DNA from: Streptomyces yangpuensis | GTDB lineage: Bacteria; Actinomycetota; Actinomycetes; Streptomycetales; Streptomycetaceae | Length of the DNA: 64,000 nucleotides | Assembly (NCBI RefSeq): GCF_001005295.1 | Contig: NZ_LBMK01000009.1 | Location: 1-64,000 of the forward strand | Direction of reading: 5' to 3' | Shown here: positions 51,281 through 59,898 of the stretch, one piece after another | Layout: every line of letters begins with the position of its first letter | Numbering within the stretch: position 1 is the first letter of the stretch | Program-made: the position numbers and the translations under genes | The notes under the pieces: generated by a model | What the model was told of the DNA's origin: nothing | Seen by the model: only the letters and a program-made list of their open reading frames with translations | Database searches by the model: none

Positions 51281-51350
51281 CGGGGCCTTCACCGGCCGCC
51301 GCGCACACGAAGCCCCCGGTTGTTCCCCCGTGATCGGGGGCTTCGTTCTG
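51281..51350 (+). ncRNA. Candidate small RNA with intrinsic terminator
   Basis: A short transcript would run from the promoter at 51244-51273 to a terminator at 51309-51344, about 65-70 nt. No reading frame with a ribosome site is present. The location before the CbxX/CfqX-type gene matches, from memory and unverified, the S. coelicolor sRNA scr1434. Sequence between promoter and hairpin is C/G-rich and could pair with targets through its CUUC/GGGG segments. Confidence 0.6.
51309..51344 (+). terminator. Terminator of the candidate small RNA
   Basis: GAAGCCCCCG (51309-51318) pairs perfectly with CGGGGGCTTC (51335-51344) around a 16-base loop, followed by GTTCTG. Confidence 0.8.
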
Positions 51351-51590
51351 CCCGCGAGCCCCCTCGGCAGGGGTACCGCGTGAGGCACACACACCCCCGA
51401 CGTTCACTCTGTGTCACCTCGGCCGTGCCGCGTCCGCTCCTGAACCGGGCCCGCCGCACCCTACGTAAGGCGCGAAAGCGCAGGTACGATGCAGCCCTGA
51501 TTTCAGCGACGTCAGGCGGGGGCACCGGACAACTCGCGCGTTCGGAGCGGGGGTTGCCGCGCACCACGGGCAGGCTTGTGGGGGGACGTG

Positions 51591-53525
51591 ATGGATTTCG
51601 CCACGCCGGGCAGCATGCACGCCCCGGCCGAACTCGCCTGGTTGCGGGGGGTCGACGCCTGCACCATGGGCGCCTACCCGCAGGCCGAGGAGGAGTTCCG
51701 GACGGCCGTGCGGCTCGACCCCTCGATGGCCGACGCGTGGCTGGGCCTGCACGCGCTGCGGGTCGACACGGGCAACGCGTTATTGCGCATGTACGCGCAC
51801 CGGGACCGCTTCGGCGAGCAGCGGGCCCGCCACCGCAGGACCCTCAACTCCTGGTACTGGCTGGGCTGGTGGGTGCAGCCGGTGCTGGAGAACCGGCGGG
51901 ACCTGCTGCTCGCCCACGCCTCGCACTGGCTGGACGGCCGCCATGTGCCCGAGCTGGACCAGGCCCTCGCCGCGCTGCCGCCGGTCGACACCGACGCGCA
52001 GGTGCGGTTCCTGCACGCCTGCCGGGCCTATCTGGTCAAGGACTGGGAGCAGTTGGTCCGGCACACCGAGCCGCTGGTGAACGATCCGCTGCTGGGGATC
52101 GAGGCGGGCCTGTTCGGCGGGATGGCGCGGGTCCGGCTGGAGATGTACGGGCAGGCGGAGCCGCTGCTGTCGGCGGCGCTGATGCGCTGCCGCAGCGAGC
52201 AGCCGCAGCGCAAGGAGCTGCGGTACTGGCTGGCGCGGGCGCACGAGGGAACGGGCCGCAGCGCGGCGGCGCTGCCGCTGTACCGGGCGGTGCACCGGGT
52301 GGATCCCTCGTTCATGGACACGGCGGCCCGGCTGACGGCCATCGAGGACGGCGACGACACCGACGGGATGGCCGATCTGGCGGGCCTGGCCGGGTACTCC
52401 GGGTACGGCGGCTACGCGGCGCACGGCCCGTCCCCGGCCGGCGGGGACTTCGCGGCGGTCGCCCTGGGGGGCGTACCGCTGGGCGGCGGGCCCGTCCAGG
52501 ATCTCGCCGCGGACGGTCCGGCGGGGCTCGATCCGCTGGCCCCGCCCCCTCCTCCGCCCGGCCGGACGGAGGGCGTACGGCGCAAGGCGCCCGTCCCGCC
52601 GCAGGGCTCGGCGGACGGGCTGCCGGCCGGGCCTCCGGACCCGGCGGCGCTGGCGGAGGCGCTGGCGGAGCTGGAGCGGATGGTGGGCCTGGAGCCGGTC
52701 AAGCGGCAGGTGAAGGCGCTCTCCGCGCAACTGCACATGGCGCGGTTGCGGGCGGGTCAGGGTCTGCCGGTGCAGCCACCGAAACGGCACTTCGTGTTCT
52801 CCGGCCCGTCCGGCACCGGCAAGACCACGGTGGCGCGGATCCTGGGCCGGGTCTTCTACGCGCTGGGCCTGCTCGGCGGGGACCATCTCGTCGAGGCGCA
52901 ACGGGCGGATCTGGTGGGCGAGTTCCTGGGGCAGACCGCGGTGAAGGCCAACGAGCTGATCGATTCGGCGATCGGCGGGGTGCTGTTCGTGGACGAGGCG
53001 TATTCGCTGTCGAACACGGGCTACAGCAAGGGTGACGCGTACGGCGACGAGGCCCTGCAGGTGCTCCTCAAGCGGGCCGAGGACAACCGGGACCACCTGG
53101 TGGTGATCCTGGCCGGGTATCCGGCCGGGATGGACCGGCTGCTGGCGGCCAATCCGGGGCTGTCGTCGCGGTTCACCACGCGGGTGGACTTCCCCAGCTA
53201 CCGGCCGCCCGAGCTGACGGCGATCGGCGGCGTCCTGGCGGACGCCAACGGCGACCGGTGGGACGAGGAGGCCCTGGAGGAGCTGCGCAGCATCAGCGGC
53301 CACGTGGTGGAGCAGGGCTGGATCGACGAGCTCGGCAACGGCCGCTTCCTGCGCACCCTGTACGAGAAGAGCTGCGCGTACCGGGACCTGCGGCTGGCGG
53401 GCTTCGCGGGCGAGCCGTCGCGTGACGACCTGGCCACCCTGCGGCTGCCGGACCTGATGCAGGCGTACGGGGAGGTCCTGTCGGGCCGCGGCCCCCAGGA
53501 ACGCCCGGAGCCGCCGGCCCTGTAG
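51591..53525 (+). CDS. AAA+ ATPase, CbxX/CfqX (EccA-like) type with N-terminal TPR region
   Basis: A 644-residue protein. The N-terminal half (about 1-270) is a TPR-like helical region (EEFRTAVRLDPSMADAWLGLHAL, ALPLYRAVHRVDPSFMDTAARL). A Gly/Pro-rich linker follows. The C-terminal AAA module shows FSGPSGTGKTTVARILG (Walker A), GVLFVDEAYSL (Walker B) and NPGLSSRFTTRVDFPSY (arginine finger). EccA in type VII secretion has the same TPR-AAA layout, but no ESX genes are nearby. ATG 51591 is preferred over TTG 51576. Confidence 0.9.
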   Translation: MDFATPGSMHAPAELAWLRGVDACTMGAYPQAEEEFRTAVRLDPSMADAWLGLHALRVDTGNALLRMYAHRDRFGEQRARHRRTLNSWYWLGWWVQPVLENRRDLLLAHASHWLDGRHVPELDQALAALPPVDTDAQVRFLHACRAYLVKDWEQLVRHTEPLVNDPLLGIEAGLFGGMARVRLEMYGQAEPLLSAALMRCRSEQPQRKELRYWLARAHEGTGRSAAALPLYRAVHRVDPSFMDTAARLTAIEDGDDTDGMADLAGLAGYSGYGGYAAHGPSPAGGDFAAVALGGVPLGGGPVQDLAADGPAGLDPLAPPPPPPGRTEGVRRKAPVPPQGSADGLPAGPPDPAALAEALAELERMVGLEPVKRQVKALSAQLHMARLRAGQGLPVQPPKRHFVFSGPSGTGKTTVARILGRVFYALGLLGGDHLVEAQRADLVGEFLGQTAVKANELIDSAIGGVLFVDEAYSLSNTGYSKGDAYGDEALQVLLKRAEDNRDHLVVILAGYPAGMDRLLAANPGLSSRFTTRVDFPSYRPPELTAIGGVLADANGDRWDEEALEELRSISGHVVEQGWIDELGNGRFLRTLYEKSCAYRDLRLAGFAGEPSRDDLATLRLPDLMQAYGEVLSGRGPQERPEPPAL

Positions 53526-53595
53526 GGGACCGGCGGCTGACGGAAACGGACGGCGGGGCCGGACCGGCGGTGTGCGGTCGCTGCGGCCCGCTGGG

Positions 53596-54639
53596 CTACG
53601 GGCGGCCCGCCGGGACCCGGTGCGCCGGGTCGCGGACCTCGCCGACCAGCATTTCCAGGACGTCCTCCAGGGTGACCAGGCCGAGGACCCGCCCGCTCTG
53701 GTCGGCGACCTGGGCCAGGTGGGTGGCGTCGCGGCGCATGACGCCGAGGGCGTCGTCCAGCGGGACGGTGGCGCACAGTGTGGTCATGCGCCGCCAGACC
53801 CGCTGGGGCACGGCCCGTTCCCGGTCCTCCAGGTCCAGTACGTCCTTGACGTGCAGGTAGCCCATGAAGGCGCCGCTGTCGGCACGGACGGGAAACCGGG
53901 AGTAGCCGGTGCGTACGGTCAGCTGTTCGATCTGCCGGGGGGTGACGGCCGGGCCGACGGTGACCAGGCGGTCCCGGTCGAGGAGAACGTCGGTGACGGG
54001 GCGGCTGCCCAGTTCCAGGGCGTCCTCCAGCCGTTCCTGCTCGACCGGCTCCAGGAGCCCGGCCTGCCGGGAGTCCTTGAGGAGCCGGCCGAGCTGGGTG
54101 GAGGTGTAGGCGGCCTCGACCTCGTCCTTGGGCTCGACCTTGAAGAGCTTCAGGACGACCTTGGCGCAGGCGCCGAGCGCGGTGGTGACCGGCCCGCACA
54201 GCCGGGCGAAGGCGACCAGGCCGGGGCTGAACCACAGGGCGGTCTTCTCGGGGGCGGCCATGGCGAGGTTCTTGGGGACCATCTCGCCGATGACCAGGTG
54301 CAGGAAGACCACGGCGGCGAGCGCGAGGGCGTAGCCGAGGGGGTGGATCAGGCCCTGCGGGACGTGGACGGCGTGGAAGACGGGCTCCAGGAGCCGGGCC
54401 ACGGTGGGTTCGGCGACGGCGCCCAGGGTGAGGGAGCAGATGGTGATGCCGAACTGCGCGGCGGCCATCATGCGGGGCAGGTTCTCCAGGCCGTGGAGCA
54501 CCTGGCGGGCCCGTTTGGACTCGGCCGCGAGGGGCTCGATCTGGCTGCGCCGTACGGAGACGAGTGCGAACTCGGCGCCGACGAAGAAGCCGTTGGCGAG
54601 GACCAGGAGCAGGGCGAAGACGAGCTGGAGCGCGTTCAC
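53596..54639 (-). CDS. CNNM/HlyC-CorC family membrane protein, DUF21 plus CBS pair
   Basis: A 347-residue protein with a DUF21 (CNNM) transmembrane domain at about residues 1-190 (ANGFFVGAEFALVSVRRSQIEPL, HLVIGEMVPKNLA) and a CBS pair afterwards (RPVTDVLLDRDRLVTV, RFPVRADSGAFMGYLHVKDVLDLE, VLGLVTLEDVLEMLVGEVRD). Such proteins export magnesium or other divalent cations. The C-terminal CorC/HlyC domain is missing, in contrast to its neighbour. GTG 54639 overlaps the upstream paralogue by 4 bp, so the two are coupled and may act together. Confidence 0.92.
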   Translation of the reverse strand: MNALQLVFALLLVLANGFFVGAEFALVSVRRSQIEPLAAESKRARQVLHGLENLPRMMAAAQFGITICSLTLGAVAEPTVARLLEPVFHAVHVPQGLIHPLGYALALAAVVFLHLVIGEMVPKNLAMAAPEKTALWFSPGLVAFARLCGPVTTALGACAKVVLKLFKVEPKDEVEAAYTSTQLGRLLKDSRQAGLLEPVEQERLEDALELGSRPVTDVLLDRDRLVTVGPAVTPRQIEQLTVRTGYSRFPVRADSGAFMGYLHVKDVLDLEDRERAVPQRVWRRMTTLCATVPLDDALGVMRRDATHLAQVADQSGRVLGLVTLEDVLEMLVGEVRDPAHRVPAGRP

Positions 54640-56078
54640 CGGGCGGCGCCTTCCAGCGCGGCCGGCTGCGGGGCGGCGTCGCCGTGGCGGCCGGAGCCGG
54701 GCACAGGGGCGCCGGCCGGGCCCGCGGCCTGCCGGTCGGCCTGCCGGTGGGAGCCCGCGGCGGGTACGGCCGTCAGCCGGACCAGCCGGACGCGTTCCGC
54801 CCGGTTGCGGCCGACCCTGCGGACGGACAGCTTCCATCCGGGGAGGTCGGCGCGGTCCCCGGGGGCGGGGATCCGGCCGAGGAGGTCGGCGACGAGGCCG
54901 GCGACGGTCTCGTAGGGGCCCTCGGGGACCTCCAGGCCTATCCGGCGCAGGGTCTGCACGCGGCAGCTGCCGTCGGCCTCCCAGGAGGGGCGGCCGTCCT
55001 CGGCGGGCACGGCGGCGAGTTCGGGGGTCTCGTCCTCGGCGAGGTCGTGCTCGTCGCGGACCTCCCCGACGAGTTCCTCCACGATGTCCTCCAGGGTGAC
55101 GACGCCGGCGGTGCCGCCGTACTCGTCGACGACCACGGCCATGGGCTGCTCGCTGCGCAGCCGCTCCAGCAGCGGCTGCACGGGCAGGGAGCCGGGCACC
55201 AGCAGCGGGCGGACGCAGATCCGGCCGACGCTGATGCGGTCGCGCTCGGACTCGGCGACGGCGAGGGCGTCCTTGAGGTGGACCACGCCGGTGATCTCGT
55301 CGATGCGTTCGCGGTAGACCGGGAAGCGGGACAGTCCCGTGGCACGGGTCAGGTTCAGCACGTCGGCCGCGGTGGCCGTCTGCTGGAGGGCGCTGACCTT
55401 CACCCGGGGGGTCATGACGTGCTGGGCCGTCAGCTCCCCCAGCGACAGCGTCCGCACGAACAGGTCTGCAGTGTCCTGTTCGAGGGCGCCGGCCTGGGCC
55501 GAATGGCGGACCAGGGAGACGAGTTCGCCCGGGGTGCGGGCGGAGGCCATCTCCTCGGTGGGCTCCACGCCGAGGGCCCGTACGAGCCGGTTGGCGACGG
55601 CGTTGAGGCCGGCGATGACGGGCCGGAAGACCCGTGAGAAGGCGTTCTGGGGGCCGGCGACGAAGCGGGCCACCTGGAGGGGCCGGGAGACCGCCCAGTT
55701 CTTCGGGACGAGCTCGCCGACGACCATCTGGACGGCGGAGGCGAGCAGCATGCCGATGACGACGGCGACGCCGGATGCGGCTCCCTTGGGGAGGCCGGTC
55801 GCGGAGAGCGGCCCGGCCAGCAGTGCGGCGAGGGCGGGCTCGGCGAGCATGCCGACCACGAGGGAGGTGATGGTGATGCCGAGCTGGGTGCCGGAGAGCT
55901 GGAAGGACAGCTCCCGCAGGGCCTTGACGACCGTGCGGGCACGGCGGTCTCCGTCGGCTGCGGCGCGCTCGGCCTCGGGGCGTTCCACGGTGACGAGGCC
56001 GAACTCGGCCGCCACGAAGAATCCGTTGGCGAGGATCAGGGCGAATGCCGCCGCGAGCAGGAGTAGCGGGATGGTCAT
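54636..56078 (-). CDS. CNNM/HlyC-CorC family membrane protein, full length
   Basis: A 480-residue paralogue of the next gene, with complete layout: DUF21 membrane domain (about 1-190, ANGFFVAAEFGLVTVERPEAER, MVVGELVPKNWAVS), a CBS pair (QHVMTPRVKVSAL, VVDEYGGTAGVVTLEDIVEELVGEVRDEHD) and a C-terminal CorC_HlyC domain (ETVAGLVADLLGRIPAPGDRADLPGWKLSVRRVGRNRAERVRLVRL). Probable divalent-cation export or resistance. A Pro/Gln/Gly-rich tail follows. Confidence 0.93.
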   Translation of the reverse strand: MTIPLLLLAAAFALILANGFFVAAEFGLVTVERPEAERAAADGDRRARTVVKALRELSFQLSGTQLGITITSLVVGMLAEPALAALLAGPLSATGLPKGAASGVAVVIGMLLASAVQMVVGELVPKNWAVSRPLQVARFVAGPQNAFSRVFRPVIAGLNAVANRLVRALGVEPTEEMASARTPGELVSLVRHSAQAGALEQDTADLFVRTLSLGELTAQHVMTPRVKVSALQQTATAADVLNLTRATGLSRFPVYRERIDEITGVVHLKDALAVAESERDRISVGRICVRPLLVPGSLPVQPLLERLRSEQPMAVVVDEYGGTAGVVTLEDIVEELVGEVRDEHDLAEDETPELAAVPAEDGRPSWEADGSCRVQTLRRIGLEVPEGPYETVAGLVADLLGRIPAPGDRADLPGWKLSVRRVGRNRAERVRLVRLTAVPAAGSHRQADRQAAGPAGAPVPGSGRHGDAAPQPAALEGAAR

Positions 56079-56278
56079 GCCGCCGCCTCCGTGGGGAGGG
56101 CGGCGCGGGTATTACCGGACGGTCCGTCCATTGCTGGAGGGAGTCACTCCTCGAGTTGCAGGTGCCCGCGGGCCTCGGGGTCCCGGGGCCGGTGGGAGGG
56201 CGCACGGCTGCGCCCCGCCACCAGGGTAGTCATTGGGATCGCGGCCGCAACGGTACGCAGCGACGAGGTTCGGTGCGG

Positions 56279-56743
56279 TCAGTGCTCGTTCGTGCCGGTT
56301 CCGCGGATTTCGGCGAGGGTGCGCAGGGCCCGCGCGTCGTTGATGGCCTGCTGCCTGGCCACGCCCGGCTGGATGCCGAGTACGGGCAGGCTGGTGCCGT
56401 CGCTGAGGTCCAGGAACACCCACGGGTCGCCGGGGCGGAGGTTGACCCGGAGGATCTCGGCCCATGCCAGGCGGCGGGTGTTGGTGAGGTTGACGACGGT
56501 GACGCCTTCCTCGTCGGCGACCACCTTGGGGCGGCTGAGCAGGACGAGGACGGAGGTCAGCAGGACGGCGGTGAAGACGAAGCTGATGCGCTCACCCGGC
56601 TGGAGGCGTTCCAGCAGTACGGCGATGGCCGTGATGGTGGCGAACATGGCGAGCCCGACGCCCAGCAGGACGGCCCGGGTGCGGGTCGGCCGGAAGGTGA
56701 CCGGCAGGGTGGGCGGTGCGGGCGGGGCGGCGGACTCGGCCAT
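56279..56743 (-). CDS. Membrane-anchored PH-domain protein, 154 aa
   Basis: Two hydrophobic segments (about residues 24-44, AVLLGVGLAMFATITAIAVLL, and 53-70, SFVFTAVLLTSVLVLLSR) precede a bacterial PH-like domain (VVADEEGVTVVNLTNTRRLAWAEILRVNLRPGDPWVFLDLSDGTSLPVLGIQP). Families of this type are conserved in actinobacteria next to hisG; the function is unknown. The ATG at 56743 is preferred over an upstream in-frame ATG at 56800. Confidence 0.88.
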   Translation of the reverse strand: MAESAAPPAPPTLPVTFRPTRTRAVLLGVGLAMFATITAIAVLLERLQPGERISFVFTAVLLTSVLVLLSRPKVVADEEGVTVVNLTNTRRLAWAEILRVNLRPGDPWVFLDLSDGTSLPVLGIQPGVARQQAINDARALRTLAEIRGTGTNEH

Positions 56744-56808
56744 GGTGCGTTGCCTTCTGGGGTGGCGTACGGGTGAGGGGGCGGCGTGCCGGTCGGGCAC
56801 GCGGGTCC

Positions 56809-57657
56809 TCAGAGGCGGCAGGCGTGGATCGAGGTGGTGAGGATCGCGCGTGCGCCGAGTTCGTACAGGTCGTCCATGATGCGCTGGGCCTCCTTGGCGG
56901 GGACCATGGCGCGGACCGCGACCCAGCCCTCGTTGTGGAGCGGGGAGACGGTCGGCGACTCCAGGCCCGGGGTGAGGGCGACCGCGCGCTCCAGGTGCTC
57001 GGCGCGGCAGTCGTAGTCCATCATCACGTAGCTGCGGGCCACGAGGACGCCCTGCAGGCGGCGCAGGAACTGCTGGACCTGCGGGTCTGCGGCGTCGGCG
57101 CCGTTGCCGCGGATGACGACGGCCTCGGAGGTGAGGATCGGCTCGCCGATGACCTCCAGGCCGGCGTTGCGCAGGCTGGTGCCGGTCTCGACGACGTCGG
57201 CGATGATCTGGGCGACGCCGAGCTGGATGGCGGTCTCGACCGCGCCGTCGAGGTGCACGACGGAGGCGTCGATGCCCTGGTCGGCGAGGTGCTTGGCGAC
57301 GATTCCCTCGTACGAGGTGGCGATCGTCATCCCGGTGAAGTCCTCGGGGCCCTTCGCCGTGCCGGGGGTGGTGGCGTAGCGGAAGGTGGAGCGGCCGAAG
57401 TTCAGCGGGAGGATCTCCTCGGCGCTGGCGCCGGAGTCGAGCAGGAGGTCGCGGCCGGTGATGCCGATGTCGAGCTTGCCCGAGGAGACGTAGATCGCGA
57501 TGTCCTTGGGGCGGAGGTAGAAGAACTCCACCTCGTTCTCGGGGTCGACGACCACGAGCTCCTTGGACTCCTTGCGCATCCGGTAGCCGGCCTCATGGAG
57601 CATCGCCGACGCCGGTCCGGAGAGTGAACCCTTGTTGGGGACGGCGATGCGCAGCAT
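56809..57657 (-). CDS. hisG: ATP phosphoribosyltransferase (long form)
   Basis: First step of histidine biosynthesis: ATP plus PRPP to phosphoribosyl-ATP. The 282 residues include the C-terminal ACT-like regulatory domain of the long form (SYVMMDYDCRAEHLERAVALTPGLESPTVSPL), so feedback inhibition by histidine is expected. Family motifs are LRIAVPNKGSLSGPA, DIGITGRDLL and VVETGTSLRNAGLEV. It lies 68 bp after hisE. Confidence 0.96.
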   Translation of the reverse strand: MLRIAVPNKGSLSGPASAMLHEAGYRMRKESKELVVVDPENEVEFFYLRPKDIAIYVSSGKLDIGITGRDLLLDSGASAEEILPLNFGRSTFRYATTPGTAKGPEDFTGMTIATSYEGIVAKHLADQGIDASVVHLDGAVETAIQLGVAQIIADVVETGTSLRNAGLEVIGEPILTSEAVVIRGNGADAADPQVQQFLRRLQGVLVARSYVMMDYDCRAEHLERAVALTPGLESPTVSPLHNEGWVAVRAMVPAKEAQRIMDDLYELGARAILTTSIHACRL

Positions 57658-57725
57658 GGGGCTTCCTTTGAGGCGTGGTGTGCGGGGTGTGCGTGGGTGT
57701 GAACGGGCGGGTGGGCGGCCCGTGC

Positions 57726-58007
57726 TCAGAGGTGCGCGTAGACGTCGTCGAGGGAGATCCCGCGCGCGACCATCATCACCTGGACGTGGTACAGCAGCTG
57801 GGAGATCTCCTCGGCGGCGGCTTCCTTGCCCTCGTACTCGGCGGCCATCCAGACCTCGGCGGCCTCCTCGACGACCTTCTTGCCGATGGCATGGACGCCC
57901 TTGTGGACGAGCTCGGCGGTGCGGGAGGTGCTGGGGTCGCCTTCGGCGGCCTTGTGCTGGAGCTCGGTGAAGAGCTCCTCGAAGGTCTTGGAGGGTTTGT
58001 TCGCCAT
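57726..58007 (-). CDS. hisE: Phosphoribosyl-ATP diphosphatase
   Basis: Second step of histidine biosynthesis; a 93-residue all-alpha MazG-like enzyme. Metal-binding motif: KKVVEEAAEVWMAAEYEGKEAAAEEISQLLYHVQVMM. AAGGAC precedes the ATG at 58007; the ORF's longer upstream part is untranslated. It lies 61 bp downstream of ribH on the same strand, so read-through from the rib operon is possible. Confidence 0.96.
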   Translation of the reverse strand: MANKPSKTFEELFTELQHKAAEGDPSTSRTAELVHKGVHAIGKKVVEEAAEVWMAAEYEGKEAAAEEISQLLYHVQVMMVARGISLDDVYAHL

Positions 58008-58068
58008 GATGTCCTTAGAGTAAGGGCTCACCCGGGTGTCCCGGTGCCGGGGTTCACTCCTCGGACAC

Positions 58069-58554
58069 TCAGCGCCAGGGTTCACTGACGGTGCGCAGGG
58101 TCATGGCGGTGGAGACGGCGGCGGTGACCGCTTCGTGGCCCTTGTCCTCGTTCGATCCTTCGAGCCCGGCACGGTCCAGCGCCTGCTCGTCGTTGTCGCA
58201 GGTCAGAACGCCGAAGCCGACGGGGACCCCGGTGTCGATCGACACCTGGACCAGGCCCTGGGTGACGCCCTGGCACACGTAGTCGAAGTGCGGTGTGCCG
58301 CCGCGGATGACCACGCCGAGGGCGACGATGGCGTCGTAGCCGCGGCCGGCCAGGACCTTCGCCACGACCGGGAGCTCGAAGCTGCCGGGGACGCGGAGCA
58401 GGGTGGGCTCGTCGATGCCCAGCTCGTGCAGGGCCCGCAGGGCGCCGTCGACCAGTCCGTCCATGACCTTTTCGTGCCACTGCGCCGCGATCACGGCGAC
58501 GCGCAGGTCGCCGCAGTTCTTCACGCTCAGTTCGGGTGCGCCCTTGCCGCTCAC
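58069..58554 (-). CDS. ribH: 6,7-dimethyl-8-ribityllumazine synthase
   Basis: Condenses 5-amino-6-ribitylaminouracil with 3,4-dihydroxy-2-butanone 4-phosphate; 161 residues, usually assembling into pentamers or icosahedral shells. Motifs are VAVIAAQWHEKVMDGLVDGA, VPGSFELPVVAK and IVALGVVIRGGTPHFDYVC with the catalytic His. Last gene of the ribDEM(AB)H order. Confidence 0.96.
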   Translation of the reverse strand: MSGKGAPELSVKNCGDLRVAVIAAQWHEKVMDGLVDGALRALHELGIDEPTLLRVPGSFELPVVAKVLAGRGYDAIVALGVVIRGGTPHFDYVCQGVTQGLVQVSIDTGVPVGFGVLTCDNDEQALDRAGLEGSNEDKGHEAVTAAVSTAMTLRTVSEPWR

Positions 58555-58608
58555 AGCTCTGCTCCTCGGTGGTTCGTGGATGTACGTACGGGTGGGGGTG
58601 GTGCGTGC

Positions 58609-59898
58609 TTACTGGTTGCCGCAGGCGGAGGTGGTCACGGCCCCGTCCAGCCAGGGCAGGTCGTGGCCCATCCGGTCCCGCTTGGTGCGCAGGTACCGCA
58701 GATTGTGCTCGCCCGCCTCGACCGGCATGGCCTCCCGGCTGGTGACCGTGATGCCGTGCTGTTCCAGGGCGGCGGACTTGTCGGGGTTGTTCGTCAGCAG
58801 CCGGACGCTGCGCACGCCGAGGTCGGCGAGGATGCGTGCGCCGGCCGCGTAGTCGCGGGCGTCGGCGGGCAGGCCCAGCTCCAGGTTGGCGTCGAGGGTG
58901 TCGCGGCCGCGTTCCTGGAGCTCGTACGCGCGCAGCTTGGACAGCAGTCCGATGCCGCGGCCCTCGTGGCCGCGCAGGTAGACGACGACGCCGCGGCCCT
59001 CGTTCTTGATCCGTTCCATGGAGGCGTGCAGCTGGGGGCCGCAGTCGCAGCGCTGGGAGGCGAAGATGTCGCCGGTCAGGCACTCGGAGTGCATCCGGAC
59101 CAGGATGTCGGATCCGTCGCCGATCTCGCCGTGGACGAGGGCGACGTGCTCGACGCCGTCGACGGTGGAGCGGTAGCCGTGCGCGGTGAAGTCGCCGAAG
59201 GCGGTCGGCAGGTGGACCTCGGCCTCGCGGCGCACGGTGGGCTCGGCGGAGCGCCGGTAGGCGATCAGGTCCTCGATGGAGATGATCGTCAGGCCGTGCT
59301 TGCGGGCGAAGGGGATCAGTTCGGGCAGGCGCAGCATGACGCCGTCCTCGCCGGCGATCTCCACGATGGCTCCGGCCGGGCGCAGGCCCGCGAGGCGGGC
59401 GAGGTCGACGGCGGCCTCCGTGTGGCCGTTGCGGACCAGGACGCCGCCGGGCTTGGCGCGCAGGGGGAAGATGTGGCCGGGGCGGACGAAGTCGCCGGGT
59501 CCGCTGACGCCGTGGGCGAGGAGGCGCAGGGTGGTGGCGCGGTCGGCGGCGGAGATGCCGGTGGTGACGCCGTGGGCGGCGCTCGCGTCGACGGAGACGG
59601 TGAAGGCGGTCTTCATCGACTCGGTGTTGTTCTGGACCATCTGCGGGAGTTCGAGCCGGTCCAGTTCCGGGCCCTCCATGGGGGCGCAGATCAGGCCGCG
59701 GCACTCGCTCATCATGAAGGCGATGATCTCGGGGGTGGCCTTCTCGGCGGCGATGACGAGGTCGCCCTCGTTCTCGCGGTCCTCGTCGTCGACGACGACC
59801 ACGGGGCGTCCCGCCGCGATGTCGCGGATCGCCTGCTCGACGGGGTCGAGGCGGAAGGTCTCTTCGGGGATGTCGGGCACGGGCTTGAGGGTGGTCAT
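58609..59898 (-). CDS. ribAB: Bifunctional DHBP synthase / GTP cyclohydrolase II
   Basis: Makes both riboflavin precursors: dihydroxybutanone phosphate from ribulose-5-phosphate (N-terminal half, DDEDRENEGDLVIAAEKA, FVRPGHIFPL) and the pyrimidine from GTP (C-terminal half). The zinc site of GTP cyclohydrolase II is CLTGDIFASQRCDCGPQL. The 429-residue length is typical of the fused enzyme. The ATG at 59898 overlaps the ribM stop by 4 bp. Residues before this ATG in the ORF belong to ribM's frame-shifted overlap and are not used. Confidence 0.96.
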   Translation of the reverse strand: MTTLKPVPDIPEETFRLDPVEQAIRDIAAGRPVVVVDDEDRENEGDLVIAAEKATPEIIAFMMSECRGLICAPMEGPELDRLELPQMVQNNTESMKTAFTVSVDASAAHGVTTGISAADRATTLRLLAHGVSGPGDFVRPGHIFPLRAKPGGVLVRNGHTEAAVDLARLAGLRPAGAIVEIAGEDGVMLRLPELIPFARKHGLTIISIEDLIAYRRSAEPTVRREAEVHLPTAFGDFTAHGYRSTVDGVEHVALVHGEIGDGSDILVRMHSECLTGDIFASQRCDCGPQLHASMERIKNEGRGVVVYLRGHEGRGIGLLSKLRAYELQERGRDTLDANLELGLPADARDYAAGARILADLGVRSVRLLTNNPDKSAALEQHGITVTSREAMPVEAGEHNLRYLRTKRDRMGHDLPWLDGAVTTSACGNQ

